64,000 nt of DNA from Vibrio fortis. GTDB lineage: Bacteria; Pseudomonadota; Gammaproteobacteria; Enterobacterales; Vibrionaceae. Below, in pieces: positions 24,559 to 33,196 of this stretch (the stretch's first letter is position 1; each line of letters opens with the position of its first letter). A program made the position numbers and the translations under genes. The DNA lies in NCBI RefSeq assembly GCF_000695685.1, contig NZ_JFFR01000025.1, forward strand, positions 124,001 through 188,000, read 5' to 3'. The notes under the pieces were generated by a model that worked only from the letters and a program-made list of their open reading frames with translations, did no database searches and was not told the DNA's origin.

Positions 24559-26976
24559 ATGGCAAACGTAACAGATAAGTCTATTTTAACCGCCGCAGGT
24601 AAGGCGCTATTGGCACAGCTTAACGCAGAAGAAAAAGCGCTTGTTATCGACAAGATGATTTTTGCCAACGTACCAAACCGCCCAGAATACCCACAGTCTG
24701 ATGATGTGGTACCAAGCAATGATGTAGTTCATGAAGCTGCAGTTGAACAGCGCGGTCGCCTTTCTGTTGACTCGGTGATCTACAGCACCACACTCACCAG
24801 TCAAGAAGGGCCGTTTGAGTTTAACTGGACGGGCGCTTACTGTTCTGAATATGGCGTATTGGTCACGATTGATCATCACGCGCTAACACCTAAGACGGTA
24901 GACGAACCAGGTGTTTCAGGTAATACGTTAGTGCGTTCAGTAGTTCTTGAATACAAAGACATTGCTGAAATCACCAACATTACGGTAGATGCATCAACTT
25001 GGCAGTACAACGCAACGCCACGTATGAAGAAAATGGACGATGATGTAGCCCAAGCCATCATCGACCAAAACGGCAAAGATTGGTTTATCGAAGACGGTTT
25101 CTTGGTAACGCCTCAAGCTAGTGCATTCAACATCAAAGCGGGTGCCGGCTATGTGTCGGGAAACCGTGTCGCCCTTGAATTTGATCGCAGCATTCAAGTA
25201 CCTAATAAGCCATCTTTCATTTATATCGATGCGCACCGCGAAGGAACGCCAACAGGTGAGCAAGTTACGTTGTTCAACTTTGTTGTGTCTGCAGAAGAGA
25301 AAGACGACTACACCGACGCCAATGGGGTGAAGCACTTTGTTTGCAAGATAGCGCAGGTGTTGGGTGATGGTTCTGTGAGTGATTTGAGACCTGAGGGAGA
25401 TAGCAAACGATATGCTAATACTACTTCGAACGATGGAGATTCCCAGTTGGGAGGTAATATATGGCCAATTTCACCGACAGATAAAGCTGAAGATGGCGAT
25501 GACTTAACAGGTTACTCATATATTCGGTTGTTTGGTGGTAACTTCCCTGTTATTACACAATTTGCATTGGTAAAAAAAGATGGCTCGAAAACGCCATTAA
25601 CGGGTGTTTTATCAAATATTAATCTTAGCACAGCTCCATATAGCGCCACTGTTGGCGATGATGATGTCTATTTAGCAATACGGAAATATTGGGAGATGCC
25701 AATATCTGGTATTGATGTTAGAGCGTTTGGAGCTGAGTGGAATGATTCAACAGATGATAGTGATGCTGTGCAGGCATGGGTAAATTATCTAGGAATTAGT
25801 CATGCATCTGGACAGTTCCCAGAGAACACTGGGCAATTTTCAGGAGTTTTGATTAACACTAAGTACCAAGGGCTTACAATCAAAGGCGTTGGAAAGCAAA
25901 GAAGCTCAGTAGGTACTGGGGCTACCATACTAAAGAATAATAAAACAACACCTATGTTTATTATTGCTGGTTCTGGAACAGCAACAGGGCTAGATATAAC
26001 GAACTTTTCATTTAGACAGGTTGATGAATATGCAGGTGCATTCTTCTCATCAACCAACAGCGTGTCAGAATGTAAAATTTATGAGATCGATTGGAATTTA
26101 AAAAATAAAAATACTGGGTTTATTAATATAACTGCAAGGTCAATAAATAATTGCTCATTTAGGCACTATTATGGAACAGCAGCTGTTGGGCAGAAGATAC
26201 CCCCTTGTAAGTTCATATCTGAACCTGGAGGTTCACAGTTCAACAATGAATGGTCTGATTGGTTTGTAAATTCCAACAATGAAGCACTAGTTCCAATGTT
26301 AGTAGTATCTGATGGGAGTGGTGGGGCAACAAGCGGAGCTCATGATTTTAAACGGTTGATCTTTGAGGTTTGCGGTAATGGTGGTGCAATATTATGTGAG
26401 TCAATAAAAAATAGTACGTTTACACTAATTTTTTGTGACGATACTGTTTCTAAGAAAGCACACCTCATTCACCTTAAAACAAATGATGCACCAGGTTCTC
26501 AGCCTTCCTATTTCAATACATTTATCGGTTGTATCTCAAAACAATCAGATGGAACATTCCAAGATTTGTGTATTGAGGGGCCAGGTACTGGGAGTCAAAC
26601 AACACTCATTAACTGTGAGCTTGGTAATATTAAAATATCAGGTTTGCCTGCGACGATTATTGGCGGCAATATCATTAATGATAATAGTGTCCAAAAGTCT
26701 GTGAAAATAAAGAGTGGAAAGATAACACATTCATCTGGTATCAGCATTCCAGAGATACAAGTTGGCGTTAGTGGTGTAATAAACCCAGGTCAAGCAATTA
26801 CCGTTAATTTCCCACTGCCGTTTACGAACATACCAAAAGTAACTGCAATACATGTGGGGGCCACGTCAAGAGATGGGTCTTTGACAATATCGTCAGAAAC
26901 AAAAACTAGCTTCAGTGTTCATAATAGCTCATCTGTTCCAACGATAGCTAATTGGCAAGCAGTAGCACAACTATAA
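24559..26976 (+). CDS. Tail fibre/tailspike with swapped receptor-binding region
   Basis: 805 residues. Residues 1 to about 160 are the P2-type tail-collar fibre N-terminus (DUF3751: MANVTDKSILTAAGKALLAQ...), and up to about 280 the sequence is phage-like in base composition. From about 25,400 on, codons become clearly more AT-rich. 'IDVRAFGAEWNDSTDDSDAVQAWVNYL' near residue 385 is the lead-in of pectate-lyase-like beta-helix tailspikes, which often cleave O-antigen or capsule, followed by beta-helix-like repeats. The last 70 residues form a separate small domain. It probably sets host range. Confidence 0.85.
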   Translation: MANVTDKSILTAAGKALLAQLNAEEKALVIDKMIFANVPNRPEYPQSDDVVPSNDVVHEAAVEQRGRLSVDSVIYSTTLTSQEGPFEFNWTGAYCSEYGVLVTIDHHALTPKTVDEPGVSGNTLVRSVVLEYKDIAEITNITVDASTWQYNATPRMKKMDDDVAQAIIDQNGKDWFIEDGFLVTPQASAFNIKAGAGYVSGNRVALEFDRSIQVPNKPSFIYIDAHREGTPTGEQVTLFNFVVSAEEKDDYTDANGVKHFVCKIAQVLGDGSVSDLRPEGDSKRYANTTSNDGDSQLGGNIWPISPTDKAEDGDDLTGYSYIRLFGGNFPVITQFALVKKDGSKTPLTGVLSNINLSTAPYSATVGDDDVYLAIRKYWEMPISGIDVRAFGAEWNDSTDDSDAVQAWVNYLGISHASGQFPENTGQFSGVLINTKYQGLTIKGVGKQRSSVGTGATILKNNKTTPMFIIAGSGTATGLDITNFSFRQVDEYAGAFFSSTNSVSECKIYEIDWNLKNKNTGFINITARSINNCSFRHYYGTAAVGQKIPPCKFISEPGGSQFNNEWSDWFVNSNNEALVPMLVVSDGSGGATSGAHDFKRLIFEVCGNGGAILCESIKNSTFTLIFCDDTVSKKAHLIHLKTNDAPGSQPSYFNTFIGCISKQSDGTFQDLCIEGPGTGSQTTLINCELGNIKISGLPATIIGGNIINDNSVQKSVKIKSGKITHSSGISIPEIQVGVSGVINPGQAITVNFPLPFTNIPKVTAIHVGATSRDGSLTISSETKTSFSVHNSSSVPTIANWQAVAQL

Positions 26977-26987
26977 TGAGGTTTTAA

Positions 26988-27239
26988 ATGGCTATTTTAA
27001 ATGACAAGAAAGAAACAAAAGGAATCGTTCTACCTTACAAAAAGATCGGTGCTATTAGTGGTAATAAAGATGGTGTTCAAATATCAATTCTAGAATCTGC
27101 AGGAAGAGAGTTTGACTGCCTAAATGGATATCCTGTTCAAATGTCACAAGAGCAATCAATAGCTCTTGGTACTGCACTCACAGAAGTTGTTTACAATTTC
27201 TTGAAAAGTGAAGCCCTAATAGAAGGTGATGATTGCTAG
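26988..27239 (+). CDS. Small protein linked to the fibre module
   Basis: 83 residues, GAGG ribosome site, 12 bases after the fibre stop. It shares the AT-rich composition of the fibre's C-terminal part, so the two were probably acquired together. Beta-strand-rich start (GIVLPYKKIGAISGNKDGVQISILESAG) and helical end. Fibre genes are often followed by an assembly chaperone; this is in the right place but shows no chaperone family features I know. Confidence 0.55.
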   Translation: MAILNDKKETKGIVLPYKKIGAISGNKDGVQISILESAGREFDCLNGYPVQMSQEQSIALGTALTEVVYNFLKSEALIEGDDC

Positions 27240-27270
27240 AATTTAATTTGACAATTACGGGTAAAGAAAA

Positions 27271-27807
27271 ATGTTAACCCTAAACGGCACTCAGCTCCCA
27301 TTAAAGAACCTACGCATTAGCGTTCGTCAGCAATTGGCCGGACAGGATATGTCCGGCCAGACCTCGGCTACCGACCAAGCGGAAACAGGCAGCAAAGGTA
27401 AAATTCTGACCGTGAAAGGCGTGATTCCATTCACTAAGAAACAACTATTAACCAACCTGTTCAGCATGGCAGAAGCTCAAGAAAACGATGCTCGCCAAAT
27501 CTACCGCATTAGCAATAAAACGGCAGAAGCCTTGAAAATTCGCCAAGTGAAATTCCAAGGTGCAGTTCGTGCCGATGAGCAAGATTCTCATCGGCAATGG
27601 AGCGTTTCATTCGAACTTGTTGAGCACTTATCGGTACCAGAGCGAGTGGAACAACGCCAACCGGATAAACCTGCCGCACAGCAAAAAGTGCAAGGTGTGA
27701 ATACTCCGGTTGAAGCTGGACAAAGTGGTGATGTCCCGCCAGATACAGAAGTTGAACTTACTGGTGTGATGAAGGTGCTCAAAGCTGTCGATAATGCCTT
27801 GGCTTAG
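27271..27807 (+). CDS. Baseplate-associated protein, U/circularisation-like
   Basis: 178 residues between fibre module and hub. 'KGKILTVKGVIPFTKKQLLTNLFSMAEAQENDARQIYRISNKTAEALKIRQVKFQGAVRADEQDSHRQWSVSFELVEH' looks like the small beta-rich proteins that link tube and hub (Mu gp43/P2 gpU-like), but I am not sure. The C-terminal 50 residues are a low-complexity linker. A perfect 10-bp inverted repeat lies within codons 22-30. Confidence 0.55.
   Translation: MLTLNGTQLPLKNLRISVRQQLAGQDMSGQTSATDQAETGSKGKILTVKGVIPFTKKQLLTNLFSMAEAQENDARQIYRISNKTAEALKIRQVKFQGAVRADEQDSHRQWSVSFELVEHLSVPERVEQRQPDKPAAQQKVQGVNTPVEAGQSGDVPPDTEVELTGVMKVLKAVDNALA
27335..27359. repeat. Perfect 10-bp inverted repeat inside coding sequence
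   Basis: TGGCCGGACA (27335-27344), loop GGATA, TGTCCGGCCA (27350-27359). The stem is 80% GC in a gene of ordinary composition. There is no T-run, so it is not an intrinsic terminator. It lies 64 bases after the start codon, where an RNA hairpin could slow translation. Confidence 0.7.
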
Positions 27808-27816
27808 TGGTGACGT

Positions 27817-28506
27817 ATGACAACAAACAACAAGTTTCTTTGCCGCGCTTACCTTGGTAAAGACAAAGCCAAGGTGAAAAGCCATCGCATAGTCTTTAGT
27901 GAAAACACACCAGGTCGTTGTGAACTCTCAGTTGAAGGAAGTCCGGAGCTAAGTACTATCATCGCTGTGGATTTAGGTTGGGGCGATGATATTACGCGAG
28001 TCTTTCTTGGTTACATCGAACGAGTTCAGCCAGCCGAAAAAGGTTGGTCGAAAGTATTCTGCCGCGAATTAGCGGCGATACTCTACAAGCCACTTAACAT
28101 CATTATGCGCCACCCAACACTTATGCAGCTGCTTAGCGAAGTCACCAATAAAACGGGTCTTCAATTTGTGGTACCAGAAAAAGCCTACAGCAAAACGGCC
28201 ATTCCTTGTTTTTATAGCGATGGCAACGGCTATCGAGTCATAGACGAATTAGCTCAAGCGTTCAGCATTGATGGCTTGTTCTGGCAGCAACAAGGCAACG
28301 GGCAAATTTACGTAGGCAGCTGGAAAGATTCGTTCTGGGCAGATAAGCCCGTCACCATACCTAATGAACTAATGACAAACCACACAGCCAACAAGTCAGT
28401 AAAGATACCGGCTATTCCAAAATTGAAGCCAGGTGTTGTCGTGAATGGACTTCGATTAATTGGTGTAGAGTTTGAAGGAACGGAGGCAAAGCTAACATGG
28501 ATGTGA
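27817..28506 (+). CDS. Baseplate hub protein (P2 gpD-like)
   Basis: 229 residues, shorter than P2 gpD (387). Two beta-rich domains with 'RVFLGYIERVQPAEKGWSKVFCRELAAILYKPLNIIMRHPTLMQLLSEVTNKTGLQFVVPEKAYSKTAIPCFYSDGNGYRVIDEL', typical of hub proteins of the gp27/gpD fold, then an 'IDGLFWQQQGNGQIYVGSW' strand pair. Forms the trimeric ring under the tube onto which the spike docks. Overlaps the spike gene by ten bases. Confidence 0.75.
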   Translation: MTTNNKFLCRAYLGKDKAKVKSHRIVFSENTPGRCELSVEGSPELSTIIAVDLGWGDDITRVFLGYIERVQPAEKGWSKVFCRELAAILYKPLNIIMRHPTLMQLLSEVTNKTGLQFVVPEKAYSKTAIPCFYSDGNGYRVIDELAQAFSIDGLFWQQQGNGQIYVGSWKDSFWADKPVTIPNELMTNHTANKSVKIPAIPKLKPGVVVNGLRLIGVEFEGTEAKLTWM

Positions 28507-29192
28507 ATGTTATTAGGCGCATTATCTTCCGGTTGTTCCCAGAGTTTACAGGCCAGTGGCACTTGCCAAGGTGGGGAAAGGTTGTCGCATTGCCAGAACT
28601 ACCAGAAGAGGGTGACTTATCTGATCGCTTTTATCCTCATTATGCCGTGGATGTTCAGCTACTTGATGAAAAGGGCATGGAATACGAAGACAAACCACCA
28701 CTGCAGGCGGTACCACTTCCGGTGCCTGGTCTTGGTGATCATGCTGGCCGTCTGGAACCACCTGCAATTGGTAGCATTGTAGAGTTAGGCTTTATGTTTG
28801 GGCAACCGGACAAGCCTTTTGTTCGTTGCGTTCTTCCACTTGGCTTCAAGTTACCTGGTATCAAAGAAGGTGAAAGCCGATACCAACAACGTGAAGGTGT
28901 TTACCACCTGGTAGACCAAGACGGAAACTTTGAGCGAAAGACAGATAAAGACGACAAGCTAGAATGTCTTAACCAACGCATCAAAGTACTGGAAAACCGT
29001 TTAGCCGAAATTGAAGGTGACCACACGGAAACCGTCAAAGGTAATAAGGCAACCACGGCTAAGAATATCACCGAGAATGCGGACTCAATAAAGATGAATG
29101 GTGGTAAAGGAGTATGCACAGGTGCAAGCATTTGCCCGTTTATGGGTAAACCACATGTAGACGTATCAACCACCGTATTTGCAGGTAAGTAA
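28497..29192 (+). CDS. Baseplate spike protein (gpV-like)
   Basis: 231 residues. Residues 40-130 form an OB-fold domain with 'PPAIGSIVELGFMFGQPDKPFVRCVLPLG', typical of gpV/gp5 spikes; a coiled coil (LECLNQRIKVLENRLAEIEG) leads to a beta-helical needle region. The end contains 'GKGVCTGASICPFMGKPHVDVSTTVFAGK', a short cap with two cysteines that could coordinate metal. Pierces the outer membrane. Confidence 0.82.
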   Translation: MDVNVIRRIIFRLFPEFTGQWHLPRWGKVVALPELPEEGDLSDRFYPHYAVDVQLLDEKGMEYEDKPPLQAVPLPVPGLGDHAGRLEPPAIGSIVELGFMFGQPDKPFVRCVLPLGFKLPGIKEGESRYQQREGVYHLVDQDGNFERKTDKDDKLECLNQRIKVLENRLAEIEGDHTETVKGNKATTAKNITENADSIKMNGGKGVCTGASICPFMGKPHVDVSTTVFAGK

Positions 29193-29193
29193 G

Positions 29194-29391
29194 ATGGCAC
29201 TAAGCAAAGCATCACTGAAAGAGAAGTTAGAAAACGAATTGAAAGCACAGGGCTTTGTTCTTGAAGGTGAATTCGCTATGGCAGGGAAGATGGCAGAAGC
29301 CATTGCTAACGCAGTAGTGGACGAGATTACTCAGAATGCCCAAGTGCCAGTAACAAGCGGCAGCTCAGCTGGAAACTACAAAGTCACCTAA
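29194..29391 (+). CDS. Last late-operon protein, unknown
   Basis: 65 residues from ATG 29194, one base after the spike stop. 'SLKEKLENELKAQGFVLEGEFAMAGKMAEAIANAVVDEITQNAQVPVTSGSSAGNYKVT' resembles small conserved proteins at the end of K139-like late operons. Helical with a disordered tail. Followed by the operon terminator. Confidence 0.6.
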   Translation: MALSKASLKEKLENELKAQGFVLEGEFAMAGKMAEAIANAVVDEITQNAQVPVTSGSSAGNYKVT

Positions 29392-29412
29392 ACACATACC
29401 ATATCATCACCA

Positions 29413-29436
29413 AGCGCCCACCACGGGCGCTTTTCT
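29413..29436 (+). terminator. Late operon terminator
   Basis: AGCGCCC-ACCAC-GGGCGCT hairpin followed by TTTTCTT, 21 bases after the last late gene. Confidence 0.85.
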
Positions 29437-29439
29437 TAT

Positions 29440-30166
29440 ATCTAAAGCCCAATGGCATAGCTACAGCCTAACGCCACGGAAAGGAGTAATCAGGTGACGG
29501 AATCCGCACTCCTCCTCCCCACCTACGACGTTTTCGATCTGGTTTTTTCGCAATTTTGATTTGGTGAAAATCTACAGGGTTAGGTGAAGCGTAGAGCACG
29601 TGCTAAAGCCTTTTGCTGTAAGGACTTTGAGTGAGGTGAAATGCTGCTGAAAAGGGCCTATATTGCGTCAAATAGAATTTCAACAATTGCGTTTTTTTTA
29701 GATAAATTGCAATAATGACGATCTGTAAGGATCTTGGTTTTGTTCGTAACTTATTGAATATTAATGTGTTGTGGTGTTTTTTGTCAGACTTTTAACGATC
29801 TAGTGTATAAAGTGAAAGATCTCTTTTCTTGGCGGTGAAGCTAGGCAAAGCAAGGCTTGACGCCAATCTGATAGTAATTAGATTTTTTCGAAACTGTTCA
29901 GGTGCTTAAGCTAGGAAGGAATACGGATAAGAGAGTAGAGTAATGACAGAAAACGTGATTTTGCCAAGCACCTATAAGGTTATAAGAACGATCTAACCCA
30001 CTCTCTCTCTGTTGCTAACCTATTGATTTATAGTTGAAGCCTAAAAAGAAAGAAGGCATTATTTGATCATAAAATACGGACAGTCGCTGTATAGAAAGAG
30101 TTAGCTAACTAGTCATAACTATGTGCGTTTGAAGAATTTATCGATTAATTAGGTCAGGAGTAGAAA
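29440..30166. other. 727-bp AT-rich stretch without a convincing gene
   Basis: Only very short frames with ribosome sites are present (a GTG frame of 22 codons at 29493 and an ATG frame of 17 codons at 29943). A stem TTGGCG (29829-29834)/CGCCAA (29861-29866) with an inner AAGC/GCTT pair is the clearest structure and could belong to a small RNA. The palindrome GTTAGCTAAC occurs at 30100-30109. Confidence 0.5.
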
Positions 30167-30781
30167 ATGTTAAGTGGAGTAGTAGTGGAACATGCTGGAG
30201 AGAAAGCGGTATTAGAAACTCCTCATGAGTTATATTACAAATTTTCAATAATGGCTTTTGAAAAGCTTCAGGCGTACGCACCAAAAATAAAGCCACTCTT
30301 TAACAAAGGTAAAGAACTAACTGATAATGAGTTGAATATCCTTTATGAAAATAGGTTAAGTATGAACAATTTAGTAGTTTATGGTGCATTATCACTAGAG
30401 GCATATATAAACTTCTATGCGATTAGGTATAATATCCCTTTCCATAATGACTTTGAGAAAAACCTTTCGACACTAAATAAGTGGAAGATTTATCCTCACC
30501 TAAAAACAAACAAAAGTCTTGATGGCTCAGCAATTAAGAAAATAAAAGAAATTTTCAAACTTAGAGATGAAATTGTTCACCCAAAGCCTAACAGAATAAT
30601 GATTGGTGATAATAAGCCTTACAATGGCAAAAGTGTTCAGTCAAAGATAGAGCTGCTTGATAAAGGACAATATATTGTAGACCTTAACTCAGTCTATAAA
30701 GCAATGTTTAAAATTGATTTAGATGAAAAGAAAAGCTATGAGGAAGCACCTTGGATGCTGGAACTTCAAAGGTTAACTTGA
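30167..30781 (+). CDS. HEPN-like accessory protein (RxxxxH motif)
   Basis: 204 residues, AGGAG ribosome site, very AT-rich relative to phage and host genes. All-helical appearance. 'IKKIKEIFKLRDEIVHPKP' contains R133-DEIV-H138, the RxxxxH motif of HEPN domains, many of which are RNases in toxin-antitoxin, abortive-infection and CRISPR-linked systems. The upstream half ('NNLVVYGALSLEAYINFYAIRYN') matches the N-terminal helices of HEPN/apea-type proteins. No antitoxin or partner gene is adjacent. GTTAGCTAAC occurs on both sides of the gene. Prophage cargo at the right end is the likely context; defence function is inference. Confidence 0.65.
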   Translation: MLSGVVVEHAGEKAVLETPHELYYKFSIMAFEKLQAYAPKIKPLFNKGKELTDNELNILYENRLSMNNLVVYGALSLEAYINFYAIRYNIPFHNDFEKNLSTLNKWKIYPHLKTNKSLDGSAIKKIKEIFKLRDEIVHPKPNRIMIGDNKPYNGKSVQSKIELLDKGQYIVDLNSVYKAMFKIDLDEKKSYEEAPWMLELQRLT

Positions 30782-30785
30782 GTAC

Positions 30786-31105
30786 GTTAGCTAACAAGTG
30801 TTTAAGGTTTCAAGATACTTTCTCTAATCCGGAGTAAGTATCTTAGAGTAATCGCCCTAAACGACCTTTGTCCGGAAATGAGTTTCAAACTTTGATGTCC
30901 GGCAACAATAAAACGGAGTGCTTTTACTGGGATTAATCTTACTCATTTAAATATGTGTATCGATGTGTGGACATTTTTGGGACATTCTTGCCTTTTGGTT
31001 TTGTTAAGTTTATGAAGTTTAACGCATTTCAGGCTGGCGTTTGGTGAGACCACATCATCAATCACCCAAATCGCGCTTAGTGTGGATTAGTCGCGAATAA
31101 AAGAA
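30786..31105. other. Non-coding right end, probable attachment region
   Basis: No gene. It begins with CGTTAGCTAACAAGTGTTTAAG, which looks like the opening of a Vibrio integron attC, but the matching closing arm is absent. It contains GTCCGG twice (30870s and 30897s) and TGTGGACATTTTTGGGACATT at about 30965-30985. The right attachment site should lie here, but it cannot be fixed without the left end. Confidence 0.4.
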
Positions 31106-31110
31106 TGAAA

Positions 31111-31138
31111 AAAAGGCTCACATCTCTGTGAGCCTTTT
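31111..31138 (-). terminator. Terminator of the BCCT transporter gene
   Basis: 12-bp perfect stem AAAAGGCTCACA/TGTGAGCCTTTT with a 4-base loop; the T-run is on the minus strand. This is the first clearly chromosomal element after the prophage. Confidence 0.85.
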
Positions 31139-31184
31139 GCTTAGTTAGGAGGGTCCAAGCAAGTGGACATCGTCATGGCTAAGG

Positions 31185-33071
31185 TCAATTAAGTGGTAGT
31201 TCTGCAACCACTTGATTGAACGCACTACGAGCTTTCTGTGCTTGTTCGGACAACTCAAGTTTCTTCGCTTGTGCTGCGGTTAGATTGCTCTCAGCAAGCT
31301 CCAATGCTTGCTGCAACTCTTCCGGCAATTCATGCGTTTCCATCTGAGAGCCTTGTTCAAGAACATATGCTCGAATCTCTTTTTTCACATCTGCCAGCGC
31401 TTTGTAGACGGAGCGTTCTAGCTCGGCTGCGTCTTGAGCTGCATCTTTTACTTTCTCAAACTGAGCCAGTGCCATACCTTCAGCGGACCATGGGTCCATG
31501 TCTGGCAGTTCTTCGATGTTGATTGTTGGCTCGATGTAGTCGTTTTGATGGCGTAGGTCGAGACTGGTCGCACGAACGGCAGAAACCATCAACATAACCG
31601 AAATCCCTAGTAGCGGCAGACCACCCACGATAGCTGCAGTTTGAAGTGTGCTTAAACCGCCCAAGAACATCAAAATCGTTGGCAGAAATGACAGTGTAAA
31701 TGCCCAGAACATGCGGTTCCAACGCATAGGCTCTTCTGTCACGTTGTTCTGTACTACCGACGCCAAGATGTATGAGATAGAGTCAAAAGTCGTTGCTGTG
31801 AAGATAATACACAACAGCGTAAATACCGCGATAACCAGTGTGCTCATCGGCAGTTGGTCAAGCATCGAGAAGATCGCTTTGGTTGCGCCATACTCGTTGA
31901 GTACCGCCACCACATCTAAGTCTCCAGACAGTTGCAATGACAGACCGTAGTTACCCAAAATCATGAAGAATAGGAAACAGCCCAAAGATCCAAAGAAGAT
32001 CGAACCTGTCACCATCTGTTTAATTGTGCGACCACGGGAGATACGTGCAACGAACAAACCCATACTCGGGGCGAATACTAACCACCATGCCCAGTAGAAG
32101 ATGGTCCAATCTTGCGGGAAATGGGTATTTTCAAATGTACCGTAGCCCCCAAAAGGTTCAGCCCAAGTTGCCATTACAAAGAAATTAGAGAGTAAGCGAC
32201 CAATTGAATCTAGGCCGGTTTCCAACATAAAGATGGTTGGACCCGCAACAAGCACAAACGCCAATAAACCCATAGCACCCCAGAAGTTGATGTTGCTGAG
32301 GATCTTGATGCCTTTCTCTAGGCCCGCGTAGGAAGAGTAGGCAAAAATCGCGGTACAGATCAGCAATACGCCCGCCTGGGTTAGGGTGTTCTTTGGCAAA
32401 CCGAATAGGTGATTCAAACCTTCGGTGATAAGAGGAGCGGCTAGACCAAGCGTGGTTGCTGCGCCGCCTAAAAGACCAAAGATGAACAGTACGTCAACAA
32501 TCTTGCCCGGCGTGCCTTTACTGCGATGCTCACCAAGAACTGGCATGAGCGCGCTAGAGATCTTCAATACAGGCTGTTTACGCACATAGAAGAAGTAGGC
32601 GATCGGCAAAGCTGGGATCAAATAGATAGACCATGCGATTGGTCCCCAGTGGAATAGCCCATAGGTCGCCGCCCAGCGAACTGCTTCTTCGCTGCCAGGT
32701 TCGAGTTGAAATGGTGGTGATTGGTAGTAGTAGGCCCATTCGATACAGCCCCAGTAAAGAATACTGGCACCGATGCCGCCACAAAATAGCATCGCGGCCC
32801 AAGAAGCAGTGGCAAACTCTGGCTCTTCATCGGCTTCACCTAGCTTGATCTGTCCCATGTCACTGAATACGACATAAACCATGAAAGCACAGGCTGCTAA
32901 GCCAAGAGTTAGATAGAGGAAACCGAGCTTGTCGGTCATGAAGGTTTTCGCGATCGCAATCCATTCTGCCCCTTGTGCAGGGAACATGATCAGCGGAAAC
33001 ACAATCGTGAGTAGCAGTGCAATGGCACCGAAAAAGGTGGGCTTATCAATAAGCGCAAAGGAGTTTTTCAC
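31185..33071 (-). CDS. BCCT-family betaine/choline/carnitine transporter
   Basis: 628 residues, about 12 transmembrane helices. The BCCT signature is clear: 'GIGASILYWGCIEWAYYY' and 'FYWAWWLVFAPSMGLFVARISRGRTIKQ'. Imports trimethylammonium compounds such as choline, betaine or carnitine, used for osmoprotection or catabolism. The last about 120 residues are a charged, coiled-coil cytoplasmic tail, longer than in BetP-type minimal transporters, which may sense osmotic or ionic conditions. The exact substrate cannot be read from sequence. Single gene with its own terminator. Confidence 0.9.
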   Translation of the reverse strand: MKNSFALIDKPTFFGAIALLLTIVFPLIMFPAQGAEWIAIAKTFMTDKLGFLYLTLGLAACAFMVYVVFSDMGQIKLGEADEEPEFATASWAAMLFCGGIGASILYWGCIEWAYYYQSPPFQLEPGSEEAVRWAATYGLFHWGPIAWSIYLIPALPIAYFFYVRKQPVLKISSALMPVLGEHRSKGTPGKIVDVLFIFGLLGGAATTLGLAAPLITEGLNHLFGLPKNTLTQAGVLLICTAIFAYSSYAGLEKGIKILSNINFWGAMGLLAFVLVAGPTIFMLETGLDSIGRLLSNFFVMATWAEPFGGYGTFENTHFPQDWTIFYWAWWLVFAPSMGLFVARISRGRTIKQMVTGSIFFGSLGCFLFFMILGNYGLSLQLSGDLDVVAVLNEYGATKAIFSMLDQLPMSTLVIAVFTLLCIIFTATTFDSISYILASVVQNNVTEEPMRWNRMFWAFTLSFLPTILMFLGGLSTLQTAAIVGGLPLLGISVMLMVSAVRATSLDLRHQNDYIEPTINIEELPDMDPWSAEGMALAQFEKVKDAAQDAAELERSVYKALADVKKEIRAYVLEQGSQMETHELPEELQQALELAESNLTAAQAKKLELSEQAQKARSAFNQVVAELPLN

Positions 33072-33196
33072 GAGCTTTATTCCATAATAATGAGACCAGA
33101 ATTATGGTGTGAAGTCGTTTTTTAGAACAAATCAGGAATGTTGTCGTAACGATAAATTTGTAAAGTGATGCTAGTAAAGAGTGGTTCGGTGACTCG

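Larger units (their letters stand above)
1..31050. mobile_element. P2-like (K139/kappa-type) prophage, left end outside window
   Basis: A nearly complete myovirus genome in P2 order: CI, Cox, CII, replication protein A, accessory genes, Ogr-type activator, portal Q, terminase P, scaffold O, capsid N, terminase M, completion L, tail R and S, sheath, tube, lysis genes, tail chaperone, tape measure, baseplate, fibre, hub D and spike V. The sheath and tube genes are of the type seen in K139-like Vibrio phages rather than P2 FI/FII. No integrase is present; in K139 it lies left of the lipoprotein and cI, so it should be just outside the window. The right boundary (about 30,800-31,100) is inferred from the last AT-rich accessory gene and the terminator of the host BCCT gene. 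All structural genes read intact, so the prophage may be functional. Confidence 0.88.

Noticed and set aside
29493-29561. 22-codon GTG frame after AAAGGAG in the right-end gap
   Set aside because: Too short and compositionally random; no neighbour coupling.
30786-30900. Possible full integron attC site after the HEPN-like gene
   Set aside because: The opening TAACAAGTGTTTAAG fits, but no complementary closing arm with GTTRRRY follows within about 110 bases, and GTTAGCT does not meet the core consensus. Kept only as a resemblance.
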